A stretch of DNA of 64,000 nucleotides. Origin: Christiangramia sediminis. Its GTDB lineage: Bacteria > Bacteroidota > Bacteroidia > Flavobacteriales > Flavobacteriaceae. The position numbers were made by a program, and so were the translations under genes. Positions 35,251 to 43,229 of this stretch are shown in pieces (the first letter of the stretch is position 1; each line of letters begins with the position of its first letter). Under the pieces are notes generated by a model. It was not told where the DNA came from. It was given only the letters and a program-made list of their open reading frames with translations, and searched no databases. The stretch is from contig NZ_JAJBZG010000005.1 in NCBI RefSeq assembly GCF_020552705.1, positions 806,001 to 870,000 on the forward strand, given 5' to 3'.

Positions 35251-35739
35251 TTGAAAAAGCACTTTCTTATATTATTGATCTTTTGCGGGTATTTAAATGC
35301 GCAGGAATCAATGAATTCTCTTCTTAATAAATATAATTCGGGCGATGTTCCTTATATATCAGTTCAGGAATTGAGAATGCACCAGTTAGATGAGGAAGTA
35401 GTTATTCTTGATTCCCGTAATAGTGAGGAGTTTCAGGTAAGCCACCTTAAAAACTCGGTTTTTGTAGGCTATGATAATTTTGATATTTCCAGTTTAAAAT
35501 CTATACGAAAAGATCAGAAAATAGTGGTTTACTGTTCCGTTGGAATTCGGTCTGAAAATATTGCAGATAAAATCATTACTGCTGGATTTACTAATGTTCA
35601 GAATCTTTATGGGGGTATTTTCAAATGGAAAAATGAAGGTTTTCCTGTGGTAGATTTAAAAGGAATAGAGACCGAAAAAGTTCATGTTTTCTCAAAACAC
35701 TGGGCGAAGTATCTTAATAAAGGCGAAAAAATATATTAA
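35251..35739 (+). CDS. Exported rhodanese-like protein in the arsenosugar operon
   Basis: 162 residues with a signal peptide (MKKHFLILLIFCGYLNAQ) and a single rhodanese domain. The active-site loop is YCSVGIRS with the catalytic cysteine, and the fold is marked by VVILDSRNSEEFQVSHLKNS and LYGGIFKWKNEG. The start is TTG, 11 bases after arsS; the frame is open further upstream inside arsS, but only this start gives a signal peptide. It would act in the periplasm, with possible roles in sulfur transfer to, or thiolation of, exported arsenicals. The next gene's GTG follows the stop directly. Confidence 0.85.
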   Translation: MKKHFLILLIFCGYLNAQESMNSLLNKYNSGDVPYISVQELRMHQLDEEVVILDSRNSEEFQVSHLKNSVFVGYDNFDISSLKSIRKDQKIVVYCSVGIRSENIADKIITAGFTNVQNLYGGIFKWKNEGFPVVDLKGIETEKVHVFSKHWAKYLNKGEKIY

Positions 35740-36357
35740 GTGACTGAAAAAAATAAAGAAAATTTACTTCTCATATTTACGAAAAATCCGGTTGCCGGAA
35801 AAGTAAAGACCAGGTTGGCCAAAGACCTGGGAAATGAGAAGGCCTTGGAGATCTACAAGTTTTTATTAGATCATACTGCAAAATTTACTTCTTCCGTAAA
35901 TGCTACAAAGCAGGTTTATTATTCAGATTTCATTAATAAGGAGGATATTTGGGATAATCAGGTGTATGATAAAAGAAAGCAGTTTGGTGCCGATCTTGGT
36001 GAACGAATGCACAATGCTTTTGAAAACGGGTTTGACGAAGGTTTCGAGAAGGTCATCATCATAGGTAGCGATATGTTTGATATCGATTCTCAGGATATTG
36101 AGAAGGCTTTTAGCGAATTAGAAAATCATGAAGTTGTTGTTGGACCTGCTGAAGATGGAGGATATTATCTATTCGGAATGAAAGCCTTAAATTCGGACGT
36201 ATTTAAAAATAAAGAATGGGGAACTTCCAGTGTTTTGAAAGATACGTTGAAAGATCTTAAAAAAGAAGACGTTAAACTTCTGGAAACCCGGAACGATGTA
36301 GATTTGCTGGAGGATATAAAAGATCATCCTGCATTTCAAAAATTTATTAATATATGA
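35740..36357 (+). CDS. TIGR04282 (DUF2064) glycosyltransferase/nucleotidyltransferase-like protein
   Basis: 205-residue GT-A-fold protein. The N-terminal signature LLIFTKNPVAGKVKTRLAKDLG resembles the nucleotide-binding loop of CofC-type enzymes. Acidic motifs follow (VIIIGSDMFDID, VVGPAEDGGYYLFGM). The family is known as the transferase 1 that accompanies ArsS-type radical SAM proteins. GTG start directly after the rhodanese stop, and its end overlaps the next ATG by four bases. It may activate or transfer a sugar or polyol headgroup; the donor is unknown. Confidence 0.85.
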   Translation: MTEKNKENLLLIFTKNPVAGKVKTRLAKDLGNEKALEIYKFLLDHTAKFTSSVNATKQVYYSDFINKEDIWDNQVYDKRKQFGADLGERMHNAFENGFDEGFEKVIIIGSDMFDIDSQDIEKAFSELENHEVVVGPAEDGGYYLFGMKALNSDVFKNKEWGTSSVLKDTLKDLKKEDVKLLETRNDVDLLEDIKDHPAFQKFINI

Positions 36358-37166
36358 CAGATAAAGTTAGTGAAGCTGTAGCCTATCTTAAATCTAAAGG
36401 CTTTGGAGCACCGGAAGTAGGAATTATTCTGGGCACCGGTTTAGGAAAACTGATTGATGAGGTGGAGATAGAAATTGAAGCCAGCTATAATCATATTCCT
36501 AATTTCCCCACTGCGACAGTAGAATTCCATAAAGGGAAATTGATCTTCGGAACCCTCGAAGGAAAAAAAGTAATGATCATGCAGGGCAGGTTTCACCTTT
36601 ATGAAGGCTATAGCCTATTTGACATTACTTTTCCAGTAAGGGTGATGAAACGACTTGGGATGAAACGCCTGTTAGTTTCTAATGCCTCTGGTGCTGTAAA
36701 TCTTGATTTCAAAGAAGGAGAATTGATGTTGATCGATGACCATATTAATTTGCAAGGCGGCTCACCTTTGGCTTTTCACGGAGTAGAAAAATTAGGAGAA
36801 CGCTTTGTAGATATGAGCGAACCTTATGATTCTGGAATGAATAAAATATTTGAAGAGGCCGCAAGGACGAATAATATTACTCTTCATAAAGGTGTATATG
36901 CCTCAGTACTCGGTCCGCAACTGGAAACCAGGGCTGAATACAGATATTTAAAACTTATCGGTGCAGATGCCGTGGGAATGAGCACAGTTCCCGAAGTGAT
37001 TGTTGCTAATCATTTGGAAATTCCGGTGTCAGCAATTTCAGTGATCACAGATCAGGGTGATCCGGACAATCTTGAAAAGGTGAGTATTGAGAATATTCTT
37101 GCCAATGCGGCAAAAGCCGAACCCGACATGGTGAAATTATTTAAAGAATTACTTCAGAAGATATAA
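36354..37166 (+). CDS. Purine nucleoside phosphorylase (PNP-I)
   Basis: 270-residue trimeric-type phosphorylase: VGIILGTGLGKLIDEV (phosphate loop), MIMQGRFHLYEGY, SNASGAVN, GPQLETRAEYRYLKLIGADAVGMSTVPEV and the base-binding VISVITDQGD. In general salvage it splits inosine and guanosine. Inside this operon, coupled by four-base overlap to the TIGR04282 gene and one base before the ArsM-type gene, it more likely cleaves adenine from the 5'-arsinoyl-deoxyadenosine made by ArsS, giving an arsenic ribose 1-phosphate. That second role is inference from context. Confidence 0.92.
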   Translation: MTDKVSEAVAYLKSKGFGAPEVGIILGTGLGKLIDEVEIEIEASYNHIPNFPTATVEFHKGKLIFGTLEGKKVMIMQGRFHLYEGYSLFDITFPVRVMKRLGMKRLLVSNASGAVNLDFKEGELMLIDDHINLQGGSPLAFHGVEKLGERFVDMSEPYDSGMNKIFEEAARTNNITLHKGVYASVLGPQLETRAEYRYLKLIGADAVGMSTVPEVIVANHLEIPVSAISVITDQGDPDNLEKVSIENILANAAKAEPDMVKLFKELLQKI

Positions 37167-37167
37167 T

Positions 37168-38136
37168 ATGAGTTATTTAGAAACTACTAAAGATGTATAT
37201 AGAGACGCGGCATTGACTCCAGATGTGGGACTTTGTTGTACCACCAATCCTATTTGGGAATTACCAGGTTTGAAAATTCCAAAGATCATGCAGGAAATGA
37301 ACTATGGTTGTGGAACAACTGTTCATGCAAGAGATCTTACGAACGATCCCAGAATTCTTTATGTAGGTGTAGGAGGAGGAATGGAATTACTTCAATTCGC
37401 CTATTTCTCAAGACAAAAATCTGGTGTGGTAGGGATAGATGTAGTGGACGAAATGCTGGAAGCATCGAGGAAAAATTTCAAAGTTGCGGAAGAAATGAAT
37501 CCATGGTTTAAATCTGAATTTGTTGATCTTAAAAATGGAGATGCTACAGATCTTCCTGTGGAAGACAATTCTATTGATGTTGCTGCACAAAACTGTCTTT
37601 TCAATATTTTCAAAACAGAGGAATTAACTAAAGCTCTAAGGGAAATGTACAGGGTTTTAAAACCTCATGGAAAACTTGTAATGAGTGATCCTACCTGTGA
37701 GCAGGAAATGAATGATGAATTGAGAAATGATGAAAGGTTGCGTGCACTTTGTCTTAGCGGAAGTCTTTCTATTAAAGATTATGTAAAAGCATTAACTGAC
37801 GCAGGCTTTGGAACCATAGAAATAAGAGCCAGAAAACCTTACAGAATCCTGGATCCAAAAAACTATCCTACCGAAGAACTCGTATATATAGAATCTATTG
37901 AAGTTGCGGCCATTAAAGATCCTATGCCGGAAGATGGTCCATGTGTTTTTACAGGAAAAGCAGCCATATATTATGGCGATGGCGATCATTTTGATGATAA
38001 GAAAGGTCACGTTTTAATGAAAAACCAGCCTCTGGCGATCTGTGATAAAACAGCGAATGCTCTGGCTTCTTTAGGTAGAGATGATATATTTATTAGCGAG
38101 TCTACCTTCCATTATGATGGTGGAGGCTGCTGCTAA
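37168..38136 (+). CDS. arsM: Arsenosugar-cluster arsenite S-adenosylmethionine methyltransferase (ArsM type)
   Basis: 322-residue class I methyltransferase with the SAM loop LYVGVGGGMELLQF, the acidic end of strand 2 VVGIDVV, and motif DVAAQNCLFNIF. Candidate arsenic-binding cysteines are spread along it: Cys23/Cys24 (GLCCTTNP), Cys48 (NYGCGTT), Cys in PTCEQ, in ALCLSG, and a terminal pair in YDGGGCC. This fits the ArsM branch of arsenosugar clusters rather than the shorter detoxifying ArsM. It would make dimethylarsenic for ArsS. It lies one base after the phosphorylase stop. Confidence 0.87.
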   Translation: MSYLETTKDVYRDAALTPDVGLCCTTNPIWELPGLKIPKIMQEMNYGCGTTVHARDLTNDPRILYVGVGGGMELLQFAYFSRQKSGVVGIDVVDEMLEASRKNFKVAEEMNPWFKSEFVDLKNGDATDLPVEDNSIDVAAQNCLFNIFKTEELTKALREMYRVLKPHGKLVMSDPTCEQEMNDELRNDERLRALCLSGSLSIKDYVKALTDAGFGTIEIRARKPYRILDPKNYPTEELVYIESIEVAAIKDPMPEDGPCVFTGKAAIYYGDGDHFDDKKGHVLMKNQPLAICDKTANALASLGRDDIFISESTFHYDGGGCC

Positions 38137-38155
38137 AGTTTAAAAAATCCAAACT

Positions 38156-38947
38156 ATGAAAAAGTTCATTTTAAGTTTTGCAATAATATTTTCAGGAGCC
38201 TGTATGTTTGCTTCCTGTAATCTAATTTCCAGTGCTGGTCTTAATAGTAAAGGATTACCAACTCCTGATGCTTCTGCAGAAACTTCGTCAGACTCAGATC
38301 AAATGCTAGATCACAGTATCTGGAATTCCTTGCTAAAAAAGCATGTGAGTGAAAGTGGGATGGTAGATTATAAAGGGTTCAAAAGTGATCGCACAGAGCT
38401 GGACAAATATTTAAAAATGTTGTCTTCACAGGAACCTACAGAGGATTGGGGAACTAACGAACTCCTTGCTTATTATATCAATCTTTATAATGCCTATACG
38501 GTAGATCTTATTTTAAGAAATTACCCGGTAAAAAGTATCAAAGATATTGATGGTCCCTGGACCACTGAATTTGTAAAAGTTGGAGATACTGAAATTTCTC
38601 TAGGAGGAATTGAGAACAGCATCCTCAGAAAAATGAACGAACCAAGAATTCATTTTGCGATTAATTGTGCGTCAATATCCTGCCCTAAACTCTTGAATGA
38701 AGCATATACCTCCGGTATAATTGAAGAACAATTAGAAAGGGTAACCAAAGAATTCGTCAATTCAGATAAGAACGAGATATCTGCAAATTCTGCGAAACTT
38801 TCTTCGATATTCGACTGGTATAAGAAAGATTTCAAGGAAAATGGGACGGTTATAGATTATATAAATCAGTATTCTAGTACAAAGATAAATTCCGGAGCTT
38901 CGATCTCCTATAAGGATTACGATTGGAATTTAAATGAGAGCAAGTAA
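38156..38947 (+). CDS. DUF547 lipoprotein in the arsenosugar operon
   Basis: 263-residue protein with a lipoprotein signal (MKKFILSFAIIFSGACMF, lipobox FASC). Residues about 55-240 are a DUF547 domain: SIWNSLLKKHVSESGMVDYKGF, NELLAYYINLYNAYTVDLIL, IHFAINCASISCPKLLNEAY. The fold is thought to be transglutaminase/papain-like, but the catalytic status is unclear; the NCASISCP cysteines are the natural candidates. It lies 19 bases after arsM and six bases before the TIGR04283 gene, firmly inside the operon. Its presence implies part of the pathway acts at the periplasmic face. Confidence 0.85.
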   Translation: MKKFILSFAIIFSGACMFASCNLISSAGLNSKGLPTPDASAETSSDSDQMLDHSIWNSLLKKHVSESGMVDYKGFKSDRTELDKYLKMLSSQEPTEDWGTNELLAYYINLYNAYTVDLILRNYPVKSIKDIDGPWTTEFVKVGDTEISLGGIENSILRKMNEPRIHFAINCASISCPKLLNEAYTSGIIEEQLERVTKEFVNSDKNEISANSAKLSSIFDWYKKDFKENGTVIDYINQYSSTKINSGASISYKDYDWNLNESK

Positions 38948-38953
38948 TCTTTT

Positions 38954-39640
38954 ATGATTAGCATTATTATTCCGGCATATAATGAGGAGAAACAGCTTCC
39001 GGTGCTTTTAAAGCATCTGGAAGTATCTTCTTCCGGCGATATTTCCGAAATAATAATAGTAGATGGTGGAAGCACGGATAATACATCAAAAATTGCTAAA
39101 GATCATCCCAAAGTATTTTATGTACCTTCTGAAAAAGGACGTGCTGTTCAGATGAATACTGGCGCCAGATTAGCTAAAACAGAGATTCTCTATTTTTTAC
39201 ATGCCGATAGTTTTCCTCCCAAAAACTTTGATGCTCTTATTATTGACAAAGTCAACAATGGTGATAAAGCCGGATGTTTTCAAATGAAATTTGATAAAGA
39301 TCACTGGTGGCTCAATCTAATGGGGTTTTTTACAAAGATCAACCATATTTCCTGTCGTGGTGGAGACCAGTCTTTATTTGTAACCAAAGAACTTTTTAAT
39401 GAACTTGGCGGCTTTGATGAATCTTATCAGGTTTATGAAGACAACGAGTTTATAAAAAGAATTTATGAAAGTGGGAATTTCACGGTGATAAAAAGCTGGA
39501 TCACAACTTCAGCGCGACTCTACGAGAAAATGGGAATCTGGAATACACAATTGCTTTTTGCTGAAATTTACTGGAAGCGCAGGCTTGGAGCTTCTGCCGA
39601 TGAACTCTACAACCACTACTACAAGAGGATCAGTTCCTGA
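38954..39640 (+). CDS. TIGR04283 family-2 glycosyltransferase
   Basis: 228-residue GT-A enzyme: IIIPAYNEEKQLPVLLKHLE, IIIVDGGSTDNTSK, LFLHADSFPP-like metal-binding DxD equivalent (FLHADSF), RGGDQSLFVTKELF and YEDNEFIKRI. It belongs to the transferase 2 family that marks radical SAM/arsenosugar loci. It would add the headgroup or sugar to the arsenic ribose. It ends the operon; its last 11 bases overlap the convergent GH113-like gene. Confidence 0.88.
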   Translation: MISIIIPAYNEEKQLPVLLKHLEVSSSGDISEIIIVDGGSTDNTSKIAKDHPKVFYVPSEKGRAVQMNTGARLAKTEILYFLHADSFPPKNFDALIIDKVNNGDKAGCFQMKFDKDHWWLNLMGFFTKINHISCRGGDQSLFVTKELFNELGGFDESYQVYEDNEFIKRIYESGNFTVIKSWITTSARLYEKMGIWNTQLLFAEIYWKRRLGASADELYNHYYKRISS

Positions 39641-40655
39641 ATTTTCGGTAATATTCCTTTATCATATTCTCTGCAGGTTTATTCTGCGGGGTGAAACGAT
39701 CATTTTCCAATCCACCTGATCCTTCGTGTTGATCCCATTTCCAAAGATATCCACCGGCAAACCAGTTATTCGTCCAGAATTCTTCATATAAAATTTTAAG
39801 CGCTCTGGCTTGTAGATTATGGTTTGGTTCTGAAATATCTCTATTTGAATTCCAGGGTTCTTTTAATGCGTGATCCATGCTTCTATACCCATATTCAGTA
39901 AAAAGTATAGGTTTGTCATATTCTGAAGATAGGTCTTCCAGCATTGATTTATGTTTTTGCCAACCTTCAACAATCTCGTCTTCCGAAGGAGATACTTGAT
40001 CACTTAATGGGAAATAGGCATCAACACCAATAAAATCGATTTTATCCCAAATATCTACCTGATCAACTTTATCCCAGTTTTCAGCATACACAAGTTTCCC
40101 TTTGTAAATTTTTCTAATATCGCTGATCAATAAATTCCAGAATTCCGGTCTCTCTTTAACAAAATTGTAGAGTTCGGTACCAATACATAAGATCTCCAAA
40201 TGATGTTTCTCTGATAACTCCGCATATAACATCAAATACTTTCTATAAGAAGTCTCAAATTTTTCCCATTCAGCTTCAGAAGAAAATTTAAGGTCGCCGG
40301 TAAAATCCCCGTTTCTCAGCCAAATATGGGGCTTCATCATAATTCTTAAATTCTGACTTTTTAAGTGCATGATCGTATGCTCAATCCCTTCAAGCCTTTC
40401 TCCAAACCATTGCCTTTCGATATTATAGATAAGTTCTGGATCTGATTTTTCTCGCATAAAAGCATACGGCATAAGGGCAACGGAATTGGCATTTACTTCT
40501 ACAATCTTGCTAACCTGATCTTCAGTAATGCTATCGCGTGAGGCCACAAGGCTGATTCCATTTAATTTAAAATTTTCAGAGTTTGCGGCACAGGAATTCA
40601 GCAGGAAGAAGCTGAACATTATTAAGCATCCCTTATAAATTTGAATAAGCGTCAT
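39630..40655 (-). CDS. GH113-like glycoside hydrolase lipoprotein
   Basis: 341-residue lipoprotein (lipobox LNSC about residue 22) with a TIM-barrel. The carboxylates expected of a retaining clan A hydrolase are visible: acid/base Glu in CIGTELYNF and nucleophile Glu in ILFTEYGYRS. Other landmarks are MMKPHIWLRNGDF, FIGVDAYFPLS and GGYLWKWDQHEG near the end. The pattern is closest to GH113 (beta-mannanase type). It converges on the arsenosugar operon. It may act on a glycan at the cell surface; a link to arsenosugars is only positional. Confidence 0.7.
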   Translation of the reverse strand: MTLIQIYKGCLIMFSFFLLNSCAANSENFKLNGISLVASRDSITEDQVSKIVEVNANSVALMPYAFMREKSDPELIYNIERQWFGERLEGIEHTIMHLKSQNLRIMMKPHIWLRNGDFTGDLKFSSEAEWEKFETSYRKYLMLYAELSEKHHLEILCIGTELYNFVKERPEFWNLLISDIRKIYKGKLVYAENWDKVDQVDIWDKIDFIGVDAYFPLSDQVSPSEDEIVEGWQKHKSMLEDLSSEYDKPILFTEYGYRSMDHALKEPWNSNRDISEPNHNLQARALKILYEEFWTNNWFAGGYLWKWDQHEGSGGLENDRFTPQNKPAENMIKEYYRKFRN

Positions 40656-40758
40656 ACTTTTTTCCGAAATTATCAGGTTGAAACAGTTTACCGGGCCTAC
40701 CGATTATAAAATATTGAAGATAGGTTTTAGTTCAGAAATGTCTAGGAAAAAATGAAGC

Positions 40759-41688
40759 CTACTTTGATTTCTGATTTTTCAAAAGGCGACGTTGCTGCTG
40801 CTTCACCGTTAATGTACTGCCATCTGGACTCCAGCCAGGGGGTCCGAATACATACATGAACTTCTCTTTGAAACCCTTGGCATTCTTTACATCCCTCCAG
40901 ATATCTTTAAATTCATGGGTAAGAATGATCACCGGGTTATAGGAATTGGGAGAATGAGTAACGCCATACTTAGTTTCGATCTTAGTATCGAGCTCTTTCC
41001 AGGTGCCAAATAATCTATCGAAAATATTAAGAAAACCTCCATGGTTTTTATCCAGATATTCCACGTTCCGGGAATGATGAACCTGGTGCATCGTATGTGT
41101 ATTCAGAAATTTCTCCAGAAAACCAAGTTTAGGAATATACTGAGAATGCAGCTGGAATTGCCATAGGGATTCTATAGCCAGGCAAACCAGGATCATTTCA
41201 ACCGGAAAACCTACTGCCGGTAACCAGATGTAAAAAAAGGGTTTGTAGAAATGGGTGAACAATCCGTTTCTGATACCCGTTCCTAAATTAAAGTTATCTG
41301 AAGAGTGATGCACAATATAGGCTGCCCAAAAAAGCCTTATTTCATGGTTGGCTCTATGGTACCAGTAGTAAGCAAAATCGTCTCCCAGCATGCATAAAGC
41401 CCAGGCATACCATTCATATCCAAAAGATTTATACCCTAAAATATTAATATGTTCTCCATTAATAACCGGGTTGAAGATGGAATAAACCCCCTCAAATAAT
41501 AATATCATGAAAACCACCTTAAGCAAAGGGGATAAAATTGCCGTAGCTATTCCCATAGATCCGCTGGCCATGAAATCTTTCCAGGCATATAAATCATTAT
41601 GTTTGTTATGTTGGCTATAAGAAAACTCCAGTAATATTAATGCTATAAAGCAAGGAACTCCATAAACCAGGGGATCTGCAAAATCCAT
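40759..41688 (-). CDS. Fatty acid hydroxylase/sterol desaturase superfamily membrane protein
   Basis: 309-residue membrane di-iron enzyme. The histidine clusters are all visible: YYWYHRANHEIRLFW, AAYIVHHSSD and HTMHQVHHSRNVEYLDKNHGG. About four to five hydrophobic segments surround them (e.g. VPCFIALILLEF, GIATAILSPLLKVVFMILLF). Members hydroxylate or desaturate lipids or carotenoids using O2. The C-terminal third is soluble and basic. It lies upstream of, and on the same strand as, the GH113-like gene, 103 bases apart. The substrate is unknown; a membrane lipid is likely. Confidence 0.88.
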   Translation of the reverse strand: MDFADPLVYGVPCFIALILLEFSYSQHNKHNDLYAWKDFMASGSMGIATAILSPLLKVVFMILLFEGVYSIFNPVINGEHINILGYKSFGYEWYAWALCMLGDDFAYYWYHRANHEIRLFWAAYIVHHSSDNFNLGTGIRNGLFTHFYKPFFYIWLPAVGFPVEMILVCLAIESLWQFQLHSQYIPKLGFLEKFLNTHTMHQVHHSRNVEYLDKNHGGFLNIFDRLFGTWKELDTKIETKYGVTHSPNSYNPVIILTHEFKDIWRDVKNAKGFKEKFMYVFGPPGWSPDGSTLTVKQQQRRLLKNQKSK

Positions 41689-41940
41689 ATAATTATTGAT
41701 TTTTTTAAATTCTATTCTGACTATTGAAATATTCTTATTTTACAATTATTGAAAAGTAAAATTTCGGATCACAAGGGATATAAAATAAGTTAAATTTAAG
41801 GACTGATCGAATCATTCTTTGGTTATTTCCCCGGAAATTTTGAGAAACCAATTTAATCCGGGCTTATCTTGCTATTCCTTATTTTTTCTGCTTAATTTAC
41901 TGAACCACTATCTGGACTTCTGCCGGGTTATTGAAAATTA

Positions 41941-43227
41941 ATGGAGCATATTGTAATTATTGGAAACGGAATTTCTGGGATCACTGCGGCAAGGCATATT
42001 CGGAAATGTTCCGATCACAGGATCACCGTAATTTCAGGGGAATCAGATTACTTTTTTTCCCGTACAGCCTTGATGTATGTTTATATGGGTCATATGAAGT
42101 GGGATCATTTAAAACCATATGAAGACTGGTTCTGGGAGAAGAATAGAATTGAGCTGAAGAAAGCCTGGGTAGAAAAGATCAATTTCGAGAAAAAGGAATT
42201 GATATTTTCTTTGGGTGAGCCCTTGAAATACGATAAGCTGGTGATCGCAACTGGCTCTGTTTATAACAAATTTGGATGGGAAGGGCAGGATCTGAAAGGA
42301 GTCCAGGGCTTAGTTACAAAACAGGACCTTATTGAACTTGAAGAAAATACCGCACATACTAAAAAAGCGGTCATTGTGGGTGGTGGACTTATTGGCGTTG
42401 AGATGGCAGAAATGCTCAGAACACGAAAAATAGAAGTCACCTTCCTGGTAAGGGAGCAAGCGTTTTGGAATAATATTCTGCCGCTGCCGGAAGCTAAAAT
42501 GATCTCTAAACATATTCGATCTCACGGAGTAGACCTGAGGCATAATGTGGAGCCGGATAAGATTCTTTCAGACGAAAATGGAAGAGTTAAAGCAGTAACC
42601 ACAAAAGATGGAGAAGAGATAGAATGTCAATTAGTAGGCCTCTGCGCCGGGGTAAAACCGAATATAGATTTCCTTAAAGATTCAAACCTTGAGACTGATC
42701 GGGGAATTTTAGTGAACGAATATCTGGAAACCAATATCCCTGATGTTTATTCCATTGGAGATTGCGCCCAGCAAAGAACAGCCGTTGGTTTAAGAAATCC
42801 TGTGGAAGCCGTGTGGTATACCGGCAGGATCATGGGGGAAACACTGGCTCAAACACTTACCGGAACTCGAACGGCCTATCAACCCGGAAACTGGTTTAAC
42901 TCCGCAAAATTCTTTGATATAGAATATCAAACTTATGGCTGGGTGTGGCCAGTACCAAAAGCTAAAGAGCAGCATTTTCACTGGCAACATGAGTCCGGAT
43001 TAAAAGCTATAACTATTTCCTATAACTCTGAAAGCAGAGAGTTTTTAGGGATCAATACTTTCGGGATAAGAATGAGACAGGAAATATTTGACCTTTGGCT
43101 AAATGAAAATCGTAAAATAGATCATGTTCTTGCCAACCTGAAATTGGCGAATTTCGATCCGGAATTTTATGATCGTCACGAAAAAGAGATCTTTAAAAGT
43201 TTTAAAAATAACCTACAGGAAGCATAA
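41941..43227 (+). CDS. NAD(P)/FAD-dependent oxidoreductase (pyridine nucleotide-disulfide type)
   Basis: 428-residue flavoprotein with FAD-binding GxGxxG at the N-terminus (IVIIGNGISGITAARHI), the ATG motif (LVIATGSVYN), the NAD(P)H-binding GxGxxG (AVIVGGGLIGVEMAEML) and the second FAD motif VYSIGDCAQQ. Up to about residue 300 it resembles NADH-nitrite or rubredoxin reductases. The C-terminal 120 residues (YQPGNWFNSAKFFDIEYQTY) are specific. It starts a likely five-gene operon two bases before the membrane polyferredoxin, so it probably passes electrons from NAD(P)H to it. Confidence 0.9.
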   Translation: MEHIVIIGNGISGITAARHIRKCSDHRITVISGESDYFFSRTALMYVYMGHMKWDHLKPYEDWFWEKNRIELKKAWVEKINFEKKELIFSLGEPLKYDKLVIATGSVYNKFGWEGQDLKGVQGLVTKQDLIELEENTAHTKKAVIVGGGLIGVEMAEMLRTRKIEVTFLVREQAFWNNILPLPEAKMISKHIRSHGVDLRHNVEPDKILSDENGRVKAVTTKDGEEIECQLVGLCAGVKPNIDFLKDSNLETDRGILVNEYLETNIPDVYSIGDCAQQRTAVGLRNPVEAVWYTGRIMGETLAQTLTGTRTAYQPGNWFNSAKFFDIEYQTYGWVWPVPKAKEQHFHWQHESGLKAITISYNSESREFLGINTFGIRMRQEIFDLWLNENRKIDHVLANLKLANFDPEFYDRHEKEIFKSFKNNLQEA

Positions 43228-43229
43228 AA

